The position numbers and the translations under genes were made by a program. From assembly GCA_029204225.1 (NCBI GenBank), contig CM055102.1, positions 50,188,426-50,252,425 of the forward strand: a DNA stretch of 64,000 bases, given 5' to 3'. Below the pieces are notes generated by a model. It was not told the origin of the DNA, did no database searches, and was given only the letters and a program-made list of their open reading frames with translations. The DNA comes from Diphasiastrum complanatum. Its lineage: Eukaryota; Streptophyta; Lycopodiopsida; Lycopodiales; Lycopodiaceae. Positions 36,636 to 46,952 of this stretch are shown in pieces (position 1 is the stretch's first letter; every line of letters begins with the position of its first letter).

Positions 36636-38437
36636 ATGCGTGGCACTGCCTCTACATCTACATCTCCACTATTACCCAAAGTCGTGTCTCCACTGCAACA
36701 CTAATTACTCCATCAACCACCACCACTTCTTCTTCTGTGCAGCCCCCCACTCCAATTTATGTTGTCGCTACCTCTCTTCCTATTCCATCCACATCTGTTT
36801 CTGTCTCCGTATCTGTTTCTTCTGTTGATACTACTCCTACTTCACTTCCAGTGTCCGCTGCTCCATCCATCACCATCGCATCCTCCATTACTCCTGCCAC
36901 CACCGTTGCTACTCTCACATTCAACCCTTCTGATTCGCAACTGTCCCCCGACACTCTGGCATGGATGCAAATTATCAATTTTTCACCCCCATGCCAGACA
37001 CTTTCTTCTCCATCCTCACCTTCTTCCATACTCCACACCACCCTTCAGTTCCCCACTGTTCCTCCCATCCTCTTGTTCGGACAAACCGTCCTCGCCCCTG
37101 TTTCCACAGTTGTTTCTCACACCCCACCCGCTTCGCCAAAGGTTGCCGAGGGCAGCCAACTGCTGCTTGATGACGCATTTGTACAAACAGTTTTTGTAGC
37201 ATCACCAGATCGGGCTGACCCTATCACCCCAGATGGCATCAGGACAAATGAAAACCTGATCGAAGACAATGATGACGGATTTCCACAAGTCATCGGGGCC
37301 GGTATAACACAAGCCCCTGCTAGTGCCAGTGTACCAGCTGCTCCCACGGATCTAACGACGGCGTACCAGACCCTAGGAAAATACATCCTAGATGCGGTAG
37401 CAACCAAAGCTATTCTAGAAAGCAAGGTACTACAGTTGGCGACAAGTAATACACAGCTGCGAGCAGACCTCACCAAGCTGCAGCAAGAGCTGATTCTGAC
37501 TCAGCAACATGAACAAGCAGGGCACCAGGCGATTGCCAAGCTGCAGCAGAAGGAGGAGGGCCTAAACAAATATATTCAAATCCTCTCCAAAGCGCTGATT
37601 GAGGCCTCCACAAAGGTGCGGGAGCTTCAAGCTGAAGCATCCCAATGGCTTTCCCCCATCCAGACGCAACTTACACTTTTGGAAGCAGAGAACACACGCC
37701 TAGGGACAGAGGCTAAAGCCTTACAAGACGAGAAGCTCGTCTGGTTAGCTCAATCTCCACCGGACACAAGGCCACTTTCCCAATCAGAGATGAATCTTCT
37801 ACGACGTCAGGTGCAGACTTATAGCCAAACCCTCAACAGCTACCATGCGGAGTTCAATAAGTATCGGACAAGCGCAATGCAAGAGCTCGCCCAGGCCAAG
37901 CAAGCCCTCAAGGCATGCCAAAAATACATGGAAACGAAGGCCCAGCCCACCCCGATGGTAATTCCACCGCCACCTAATTTTGACGCTGCACAGGCTAGTA
38001 CCAGCCAAGATCAGAGCCAACAGGCAGCAGGGGTATTTCAACCAGATCAAGGGTCCGAAGGCCAAGACCAAGGGCAGACAGATGTGGCCGCTGAGACACG
38101 AGACCAGAGCCAAGGCACAATCACCAACCAGAGCCAAGCAACATCATTCAGAGGGTCACAAACAATATCTGCCAACCGGGCCTTCCGAAGACCGAAATCC
38201 ATGGAGGAGAACATTAATGAATTTTTATCCAAATATCCCCACGAGTCATCAAGAGGTGGCTGGCAGATACCATTCTCAGCTCAGACCATCAAGAGAAAAG
38301 AGCTGCAAGCCTTACCCGCCCTCCAACCACAACTGGAGTGGCGACAACAGTTATTTGAGAGAGACCTTGCAGCCATCAGAGCTTACGTGACGAGTCCGCA
38401 ACAGTTACGGGTGAACGCGCATTTCTTGCCACTTTGA
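36632..38437 (+). CDS. Unidentified 601-residue coiled-coil protein, possibly an extra retroelement ORF
   Basis: The second-longest open frame in the window and the longest without any visible damage. Residues about 15-205 are Ser/Thr/Pro/Val-rich low complexity. Residues 240-433 are a long predicted coiled coil rich in Ala/Gln/Leu/Glu (TAYQTLGKYILDAVATKA, LRADLTKLQQELILTQQHEQ, LLEAENTRLGTEAKALQDEK). Residues 445-510 are Gln/Ser-rich (SQDQSQQ, RDQSQGTITNQSQ). The C-terminus is basic then hydrophobic (RAFRRPKSMEENINEFL, RGGWQIPFSAQTIKRK). No enzymatic motif, zinc knuckle, signal peptide or membrane segment seen. It follows gypsy gag-protease and ends within a few bases of LINE copy 2, so its C-terminus may be truncated. 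It could be a gypsy additional ORF, a structural gag-like protein, or a captured gene piece. Confidence 0.55.
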   Translation: MNAWHCLYIYISTITQSRVSTATLITPSTTTTSSSVQPPTPIYVVATSLPIPSTSVSVSVSVSSVDTTPTSLPVSAAPSITIASSITPATTVATLTFNPSDSQLSPDTLAWMQIINFSPPCQTLSSPSSPSSILHTTLQFPTVPPILLFGQTVLAPVSTVVSHTPPASPKVAEGSQLLLDDAFVQTVFVASPDRADPITPDGIRTNENLIEDNDDGFPQVIGAGITQAPASASVPAAPTDLTTAYQTLGKYILDAVATKAILESKVLQLATSNTQLRADLTKLQQELILTQQHEQAGHQAIAKLQQKEEGLNKYIQILSKALIEASTKVRELQAEASQWLSPIQTQLTLLEAENTRLGTEAKALQDEKLVWLAQSPPDTRPLSQSEMNLLRRQVQTYSQTLNSYHAEFNKYRTSAMQELAQAKQALKACQKYMETKAQPTPMVIPPPPNFDAAQASTSQDQSQQAAGVFQPDQGSEGQDQGQTDVAAETRDQSQGTITNQSQATSFRGSQTISANRAFRRPKSMEENINEFLSKYPHESSRGGWQIPFSAQTIKRKELQALPALQPQLEWRQQLFERDLAAIRAYVTSPQQLRVNAHFLPL

Positions 38438-38440
38438 ACC

Positions 38441-41390
38441 CACACATACCCTTTGCCTTGCGCTTAGACGTCCAGAGAGATTTGTCCTTACCTTTGTCTC
38501 ATTTGGCTTCCAACCCTTCTGATATCGCAGCTTGGCATGTCTTTTTGCTTTTTCCTTTCTGGTGTTTGCCTCTACCTCCTCGGGCTGGTGATGCTGGTCA
38601 CAGGAAGACTTGCAACAAGATTCATCTCTTTATGTCAGGAGATTGGAAAAATTTGCAAGAAGAGCATTTCCTTCGTTGTCATGTGCTTGCTGTTCATCGG
38701 GATTCAACTTCGGATGGTGTTTCTATACCCCCTGTTCATCGTCGGTTGCGCCGTGTTTTACTTGGGCAAATGGGTGAGTATTCTCGTTCAGCTCATGCTC
38801 TAGCTCCTACTAGTCCAGCTTCTCCTTCTGTTGCCACTCTTCAGACTTTGGAGCTTCTTCATCCACCGGCAAATGACTATCTTCTATCTTTCATTGAAGA
38901 CTTTGAATCTAATTCTGATTTGCAGCTCTCAGAATCTCATTTTCTTAATGCTTTTCTACGCAACCCTCATCTGTCAATTGGGGGTCCTTTTGGTATGGTT
39001 TTTGAGCATCTTCGTGACTATTTCTCTCTTGATGATTCTGCTAGCGGGTTTGGTTTGCTCTTCTGTAGCATGTGGGCATATTCCTCTTTGTATTCCGCGT
39101 ATTCTTGGTGCTGCTCGTTTGATAACATTGGATAAGCTTGGCGGTGGCGTGCATCCCATTGTTGTTGGAGAGGATTTATACAGTTTCTAGGGCTCTTGGT
39201 TTTCAGCTTCATGACAGTTTTCATGACCACATATTTCCTCATCAGTTTGGTTGTGCTACTCTTGGCGGTTGCGAGACAGTCACACATGCTTTGCATGCTA
39301 CCTTGGATCTTCATCCTGATTGGGTTGTCCTTCAAGTGGATGTTGAAAATGTTTTCAATTCTATTTCCCGAGGGGCCATTTTCCAAGTACTTCATGCGGC
39401 TAACGGTCTTCTCGCTCAGCTCATCCTATTTGTTCGCTCTTTTTATTCCATGGATGCGCCTCTATATTTCAGTCATGCTTCTCACTCGGGTGATGTTTCG
39501 GTTATCCCTTCTACTGATGGTATCAGGAAAAGTGATCCCTTGGGTGGTGTTCTTTTTGCTTTGGTGCACTTTCAAGCATTGCATGCTTCTTCTGCTACTT
39601 TTCCTTCTTGTTTGTTTCCCTCTATTGCTAATGACACGCATATTATGGGATCTGCTAATGACATCTTTTCGGCTTTCCTACATTTCTCTCATCAATTTTC
39701 GGCTTTGGGCCTCACTGTGAATCCCTCTAAGTGTGTTGCTTGGTGTCCTAAGAGCCTCCTTCCTGAGCTCCCTTTACCTACAGGTTTCAATACCCTGGTT
39801 GATGGGATTTGAGCGCTTGGTATTCCTATAGGTTTCTCAGACTTTGTTCCTCTTTGCAGGACACTTTGGGCGTGCATCTTCGTCACGCTGATTTGCTACC
39901 AAAGCTTGGCAATGCTCAAGTTGCTCTAGGGATTCTCACTCAATGCTTTGCTCAACGGCCAAATTATATTCTACGGTGTGTTCCTCCCTCTCCTGAAGTT
40001 TTGGCTTTGCTACAGAATTTCAATAATACTTTATCAGATATATTGGGTCGCTTGATGGGTTCAGAATCCTTTCATATTTCCAATGGTCAGTTCGTTAAGC
40101 GACAAGTCTCTCTTCCGGCTTCTTTCGGAGGTGTTGGTCTTAGTTGCACAACTTCTATTGCTCCAGCTGCTTTTATGGAAAGTTGGGACCTTTTTGCCTT
40201 TGCACTTATCTCTCGGTTTCAGCAGGACAACAAGCCCATCCTTCTTGATTTAGTAGCTCATGTGGAAACGGGCATTCTTCCTTTCCAACAACATTTTTGT
40301 GCAGCCAAGGATCTCATCCCTCCACCTGTTTGAGCTTCTTTGCCTCCCTTTGAGACTTTGCTTAGCCATTAGCGTGCTCAAAAGTATCTTCTGGAGCGCT
40401 TCCACTCACATGCTTTCACTCAGCTTCTCAGTGATTCACCTTCCGATGAGACTCGGGCTCGCTGGTGCTTGGCTTCTTGCGCACCCTATTGTTTCACACT
40501 TGTGCCTTCTTCAGAGTTATTTGTCATCGCTCTTTGGGTTAGATTGGGTCTTCCTCATCCAATGCTGACAGGTTTGACAAAATGAACCTGTGGTCACCCT
40601 CTTGGTTCTATTGGCACTCATCTCATGCGTTGCCCTTCTGGCGGAGAGCGCACTGCAACTCATGATTCCATTCGCGATGTATTGGCATATATTGCACATG
40701 AGTGCGACTTTCATGTTGTCCCCTGGAGCAGACCCACATCTTGCATGTGTCTAATGCACAGTCGCCTCAGTGTCGAGTTGATCTCGTTCTTTCACGCGAG
40801 GGGATTTGCACACTTGGGGATGTTGTTGTTGCTGATCCTTCACGGCCTGACCTCCTTTGTCGTTCTTCAACTACTCAAGGTGTCGCTGTTTCTCATGCAA
40901 CTCAAGATAAAGAGCGAGATTATTCACATCGCACTCCTAGAGAAGACTTTATTCCTTTTGCTTTGGAAACATATGGGTGCCTGCATAAGAAATTCAATGA
41001 TTTTCTATCATCTTGTGGAAGTTTTGCAGCGAAGCTCCAAGGACGTGGTGCCTCACCTTTATCTATCACTACGACTTATTATCGTCAACGAGTATCTATG
41101 ACTTTACAATGCACTTAGGCACTTGCAATACTTCGATGTGCCATAGTTGCAGGAACGGCTGCTTCACAACTTCTTGCACTACCTAAACTTCCAACTGTCT
41201 TAACTATCAACTTACACCAAGCAGTAGGCTTTATGTAGATACTCTGTGAGATTGTTGCTTTGTTATAGTTGTACAGTATCTCAATTTGCCTTATGGCCTT
41301 TACGCTTTCAACATGCATTCCTTTGTACTCCAATGGGTTTTCCCATCTTTTATTAATAAAAATAGAAAGTTTATTCTTTGAGAGCTCGAA
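38441..41390 (+). pseudogene. Non-LTR (LINE-like) retrotransposon, copy 2, with RLE-type endonuclease motifs
   Basis: 5' truncated relative to copy 1 but extends further 3'. RT shows PHQFGCATLGGC, motif A LQVDVENVFNSISRG (Asp at 39339), SDPLGGVLFAL, and IANDTHIMG (Asn at 39630-39632) at the catalytic box. The thumb region is in 39809-40333 (FGGVGLSCTTS). A CCHC-like motif at about 40583-40633 (CGHPLGSIGTHLMRC, first Cys now TGA) is followed by ERTATHDSIRDVLAYIA. RVDLVL...GDVVVADP has Asp 40780 and Asp 40819 spaced D-x12-D, as in restriction-like endonucleases of R2-type LINEs. Frames break near 39065, 39170, at TGA 39810-39812 and several times after 40333. The final coding part ends near 41118. 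TTATTAATAAAAAT near 41353 is probably the 3' UTR. Confidence 0.85.
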
Positions 41391-42425
41391 AGCTTTCATC
41401 TACCTAATTGTTCATCACAATAGAAGTACAAGACCTTCCTTCATACTTCTCACCATGTATAGAAGCGAATGGATTTGTGCTACCATTTTGCACACTCCTT
41501 AATAAATTTTTGAAATAAAAGCATTAAAAAAAAATGTAATTATTTGATAGTTCTAACTTTGTCTTGATTTTACCACAATCAATTATCAATCCATTCAACA
41601 ATTTTGATTTCTTGTCCCGAGTTAGATTGATATGACAATTTACTAGTAAATACTAACAACAACTACAAATATAACTATTAAATTTGAGATTCCGGTATCT
41701 TATTTTGATTCTACAAATCAATTTATGAATTTGGAAAAATGTTTGAGCCCTAATTATTGGCCCTTGCCTATTTGCAAATAAAAATCTTAATATAATCATC
41801 CTCCTAAAATAGCTTGCATCAACAGAACAAAAAACAATACAAAAATTGAAAAGATCAACAAATTTAGTCCAAATGATAAAGTATACACTACTTTTATCGA
41901 TTTTAGTACACATGTTTGGTTACTTTATTATATTTGATAAATTGGTAACTAAGAAAATTATACTTTAGGAAAAAATAAAAATGAGCAAATTTAATAACAA
42001 GTTTTGCTACTTCTAACAAAATTGGCTATTCTACTACTTTTAGCTACATTTTTTGCAAAACAACTAGTGAAAAATACTTGCATGTACTTTTTGGCACTAT
42101 TTACTCAATATGAGTATGGTCATCAAGTTGATCCATTTGCACCTTACCAAAATTAATAGTAATAGCTTTGTCTAGGCTCATCTAGTCTTACTGATTCTTT
42201 TGTCATCCACGGAGACATTCTTTCGATTTAAACCGAGTTAAATCCTACCTAGCAATCATGTAAGGTCTATCTAAAACATCATCCATATATAAGAACCAAG
42301 AATGTACCACCTTAGATCTGTGTCTTCATTACATCTCTATGACCAAGCATTTGATATCATACCTTGGAGCCAAGTTTTGAGCTACCGCCTGATGGATCAT
42401 TAGTTTTGTGTCTAGATGACAACTC
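41391..42425. other. AT-rich spacer, no gene seen
   Basis: No coding frame, LTR or RNA recognised. Homopolymer-rich AT sequence between LINE copy 2 and the copia fragments. Confidence 0.5.
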
Positions 42426-42745
42426 GTGTGCAATCAAAGGGATTGGCACAATTCCTATTTCTCTCTCTACAAATAGGAATGTTCATTTGGAGGATGTCTT
42501 GTTTATTCCATCTATTACCAAGAATTTGCTTAGCGTGAGCCAATTGCTAAGTAAAGGCCTCACAGCTAAGTTTGATGGAGATGCTTGTATGACTAAAAGG
42601 AAGGATATCTTGACTGGAAAAGGTAAAAGGCAAGGGAAGCTATTCAATCTAGATGCTTGTGCTGTTGCTAACCAGGTTGGATGTGTTTCAAGAGAGCAAA
42701 TGCCTATCGGCCACCCCATTTTGTTGAGGGGTGTAGGGAAAAGAT
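42426..42745 (+). pseudogene. Copia protease/pre-integrase fragment
   Basis: Encodes CAIKGIGTIPISLSTNRNVH, EDVLFIPSITKNLLSVSQLL and GKRQGKLFNLDACAVANQV. About nine-tenths identical by eye to the minus-strand block 23137-23460 and ends at the same family position (after GTAGGGAAAAGATA). No protease active site is included. Confidence 0.88.
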
Positions 42746-42890
42746 AGCTCCTTCTTGATTCCCTCTTCCTCACAAAGATCTTTCAGCTTATTGGAGATAT
42801 ACTCTCCTCCATTGTCACTTCTAAAGATCTTTATGCTTTGATTATGATGCTTCTCAAGAAAAGTTTTTAACTTAACAAAATCTCTCTGTG
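42746..42890 (-). pseudogene. Copia integrase core fragment
   Basis: Minus-strand reading gives FVKLKTFLEKHHNQS then IFRSDNGGEYISNKLKDLC, the second catalytic Asp region of a copia integrase with Asp intact. About 48 codons only, head-on to the preceding plus-strand fragment. Confidence 0.82.
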
Positions 42891-43025
42891 TAGATCTTTA
42901 ACTCTCATTACAAAACTTGAAGCACTTTCATCAACTCTTTGAAAACTAGAAAAGATCTGATTTCTAAGAGTAAGAAGTCTTGATGAGATCTTTGCTTCAC
43001 AAATGCTCTTAAAGATTTCCCAAGT
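42888..43025 (-). pseudogene. Copia gag fragment
   Basis: Minus strand: TWEIFKSICEAKISSRLLTL then RNQIFSSFQRVDESASSFVM, the gag of the 26537/56300 copia family. It is joined to integrase sequence with everything between deleted, and is cut at its 5' side by the long repeat starting at 43026. Confidence 0.85.
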
Positions 43026-44376
43026 TGAAGGATTATAAAATGACCCCCAAATAGACTTCCAATCTAAGGAAATGCTAACGGAAGTCGGTCTATACCACAA
43101 TTACAGCTCAAGCTCCACTGGGTATGGAGTCGAAAATAAGGCCGTTCATGATCACAGGCACTTTCAATAGCAATCGACAAGGCAAATTCCTAACGGTCTA
43201 CTGACAATTTTTAGATAGCCTAAGGAACTTTGAAATGTACAAGAGATCACGCGTGTAAGCTCTGGTTTTTGAGATACTAATGAGACGTACAAGCATAACT
43301 CGTATATAAGCTGAGATTCACTTAACGAGTGAGAGAAAATAGGGTTAGATCTTGAATAAACGCCTAATCTTCATCTCAACCATTTGCATAGGCCTCGAGA
43401 ATACTTGTTACTGATGGTGATATGGTCTGCAATTAGACCATGAAGATAGTATAAAGTCTCACAAGTTCGGAGTCACGAAGATCTCCAAAACCATGAATTA
43501 GAGTCTTTCTCAAATACCATGGGGCCAAAATGTGATGAGGCATGAAGCACCACCTCGCATGAATCCAATTTGGGGAAAACGGCACAAACAACCAATTTCA
43601 CACTATGCACTGAAACCAAGATTTGAATAGACATGGATGGTGTATTGACGATCTACATACACCACACCTCCTATCTACACTTCGAGTTAGGTTTATAGAA
43701 GGTAGGGCTTTTGGAGTTCATGTTGTTAATAGGTCGTGCGTCTCCTAATTAGGAGTATGTCTTAGCCAAAATGTATGACATACAATAGCTTATATGTTTC
43801 TCTTTCACTTCAAGTTCATACACTGTTGATTACGTCTTTCATGTTTGGTCTTGGTGTCACAATTTGTCTCTAGTGAGGGTCTAGGGAGGGTCATTCCTGG
43901 GTTAAGTAAAATAATCAGATTGGGATTTGTCACTAATAAGGATCTGACTCTAGTGGTTTCTAATCAATGGGTGACAGTCTATTCATCACTTAGTCCTAAT
44001 GAAAATGCCTCTTGGATTTAGGGTTTGTAACCCACACTCAGGGAAATTATGGAATGGTCTTAAACATGGTCAAGATTAAGAAGGGCCTCAGTAAGGCGCA
44101 TATAAGGATGGACCGTAGGATATTGGTGAGGGTACGCTAGCAGATCGGAGGAGGGACTGGGCCACAGCAAGGCACAGATCAAAGAGGTAAGGAGCTAAGC
44201 AGGGGAGGGAAAGATAGTACGATGGTCGATGGTAGCGAGGAGGGCCGCAAATAGGAGGTGAAGGTCTGTTGGAGCATTGTCGCGGTTAGAAATCCACAGG
44301 CAGAGATTAACCAAAGGCCAAACCGGCAGGAAGAGAGAGAGCAAGCCAGATCAGACAGGTAGGGATTGTGGTCGGG
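43026..44376 (+). repeat. Long LTR-like repeat R, copy 1
   Basis: Starts TGAAGGATTATAAAATGACCC and stays colinear with 54110-55452 to GGGATTGTGGTCGGG. It interrupts copia gag sequence on its left. No coding sense. Probably the 5' part of a long LTR, because copy 2 runs on to an LTR-like end at 56296. Confidence 0.8.
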
Positions 44377-44636
44377 TGGGGAACGTGGGCCACTGATAGG
44401 TTTAGGAAGAAGAAACTGCAAGCAGGAGAGAGAGACAGAGTCACTAGCAGTGAAGAGGACCGCAGGGTAGAAGGAGCGTGGACATTGGAAGGAGAAAGGA
44501 GCAGAGCTAGGCAGGGCAGATGCAAACCCACAAACAGCAGGTCACTGGTCAGGGAAGGAGCAAAGGAACAGGGTGTGAGCGTAGACAGGGGTCAGAGACA
44601 AGCGACTGATAGATCTGTTTGTCCCTATCTCTCCAA
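44377..44636. other. Non-homologous tail of repeat R copy 1
   Basis: Purine-rich (GGAGAGAGAGACAGAG, AGGAGAAAGGAGC) sequence with no counterpart after copy 2. It leads to the breakpoint with the minus-strand copia element. Confidence 0.45.
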
Positions 44637-46952
44637 CCTGTTTCTTGAGGTTGAGTAGTAGTATCTTGAAATGTATCCTCATGTTTATCACTCGGAAGGT
44701 CAATGAATGGATCATCATCAGGTGGTATCCTCACTATACCATCTTTTCCAATGGATGTGTCTATCTTCTCAGCATCCTCGTCTTCATACATCTTGGATTC
44801 ATCAAAGATAACATCACGGCTTATATGGATTTTGTTTTCGACTGGATCAAAACATCTATAGCCCTTCACACGATTATCATATCCTAGGAATATGCACTTG
44901 ATAGTTTTTACATCAAGATTATGTCTTTCTTCCTTAGGAATGTGTACAAAGGCCGTACATCCAAAGATTCGCAAGTGGTTCACCTTTGGCTTCTTCTTCG
45001 TGAATGCTTCCTCAGGTGTTATCTTTGATATGGCAATGGTAGGACTTCTATTTTGAAGATAGACTGTCGAGCTACATGCTTCTGACCAAAATTTTTTGGT
45101 AGTTTCATCTCAGCTAGCATAGATCTGGCACTTTCCACAATCGTACGATTCTTGCGCTCAGCTACACCATTGAGAGCAGGAGTATGAGCTTGCTTAAATT
45201 GTCTTTTAATCCCACATTGATCACAAAGATCATTGAAGTCATTAGACTTGTACTCGTCTCCACTATCTGATCTTAAGACTTTGATCTTCCTACCTATCTG
45301 ATTTTCGACCAATGCTTTGAAGCTCTTGAAGTTATCAAATGCATATGATTTCTTCTTCAAGAAGTAGATCCACGTCTTACGTGACATATCATCAATAAAG
45401 GTCATGAAATAGAAGACTTTGCCTAAGGACATGGTCCTAATAGGCCCGCATAAATCTGTGTGGATTAAATCCAGGATGTTCTTTGCTCTTGCAACACCCC
45501 CTTTATTGAACTTCTCTCAATGCTACTTCCCATATACACAAGATCCGCACATCGATTTCAAGTGATCTTCTATGGTAGGTAATCCTGTTACCATCTCCAA
45601 TTTTCTCATCGAACTAACGCTTCCCAAGTTCAAGTGACCAAGCCTCTTATGCCACAACTCAGTTTGCAAAGGAATGGACGATACAAGTCCATGTTGCCCC
45701 TTAATTGTAGCATTCAACATGTACAATTTTGTATTGGGCTCTCTTACTCCAACCGCAATAACTTTGAACTTTTGGTTCACATCCTTCACTAAGCAACGAT
45801 TGTGGGCGAATTCTACTTTCAACTTTTGATCAGTACAACAAAAGTAGATTTTTCTTCAAACCTGGTACGTAAAGTACCTCCCTGATCATCCTGCTTTTGC
45901 CATCAGGTAGTTGGATTGAAACGGTGCCTATCCCCTTGATCTTGCACACCTCACCATTTGCTTGTGAAATAGATGTTCCATTATCCAACACCTTCAAACT
46001 ACTGAACCAATTCTTGTTACCTGTCATGTGTCTTGTGGCTCCTGAGTCAATATACCATGCTTGATCATCTTGATTAGATGACAATGTAGATATGAAGATG
46101 CTAGAGTCTTCAATCTCACCCTCATCGACAAGGTTACCTGCTTGTTTTGGTTTCCCCTTGTCTTGTTCTGCCAGGAATTTGCGACATTCACTATTCCAAT
46201 GGCTCTTTTTACCACAATGGAAGCACTTGTCTTTCTTCTTAGTTTTATTGGAAGATCCCTCGTCCTCTTGAGACTTGGCAAATTGCTGCTTAGACTTCTT
46301 CTTGCCCTTGCCCTTGCCTTGTTTTTGGCATGTCGCAAGTGCCTGATCGTCAGTATTTTGACATCTAGCTTTCACCATTTCTCGTCGTTGCTCTTCCTGC
46401 ATCAAGATTCCTGTGAGCTCGTCAAAGGTTGGCAGCATTTCTCTTGATGCTATTCCACTCACAAACATCTGATAGGGTTCTGCAATGCCACACAATGCAT
46501 TGTGCACCAGCTCCACATCATGTATGCACTCACCAATAGAATGTAGGTCATCTCTCATTGTCTTAATTCTGGTCATATACGTCTGAATGTGCTCTACTTG
46601 TTCCATGCGGGCACTATTCAACTTTGACTTCAGAAACATGATTCTTGACGGATTTGATGTCTCGAACTGCTCCTTTAGCACATCCCTGTTGTCTGGGTGT
46701 AATAGCATCACAAATGTGGGTAATGATGTGATCCTTCATTGACAAGTTAATGAAGGTCAAAGCTTTCCTCATCTTTTTGTTGAACACTTTGATGTCTGCT
46801 TCATTTGGCGGCCTTCTCTCATCACCTGTGACGACTTCCCACACGTCTTTCTCCATCAGTATGTTTTTCATTTTGAATATCCACACTGCATAGTTGGAAA
46901 TCCCGTCCAATTTGCTACTTTCACTCAAAATGGATTTTCCCATGTTTGCCAT
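44637..46952 (-). pseudogene. Copia gag-pro-int, minus strand
   Basis: Starts at ATG 46952 (MANMGKSILSESSKLDG), a Tnt1-like lineage distinct from the other copia copies. Gag shifts frame near 46700, then runs open 46711-45830 with zinc knuckle CFHCGKKSHWNSEC and protease YIDSGATRHMTG. After another break come the integrase HHCC (LWHKRLGHLNLGS, CGSCVYGK), the core (FMTFIDDMSRKTWIYFLKKK, LRSDSGDEY with catalytic Asp kept, NGVAERKNRTIVE) and the C-terminal block (LRIFGCTAFVHIPKEER, IFLGYDNRVKGYRCFDP). It is cut near 44637 before RT by repeat R sequence. Confidence 0.94.
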
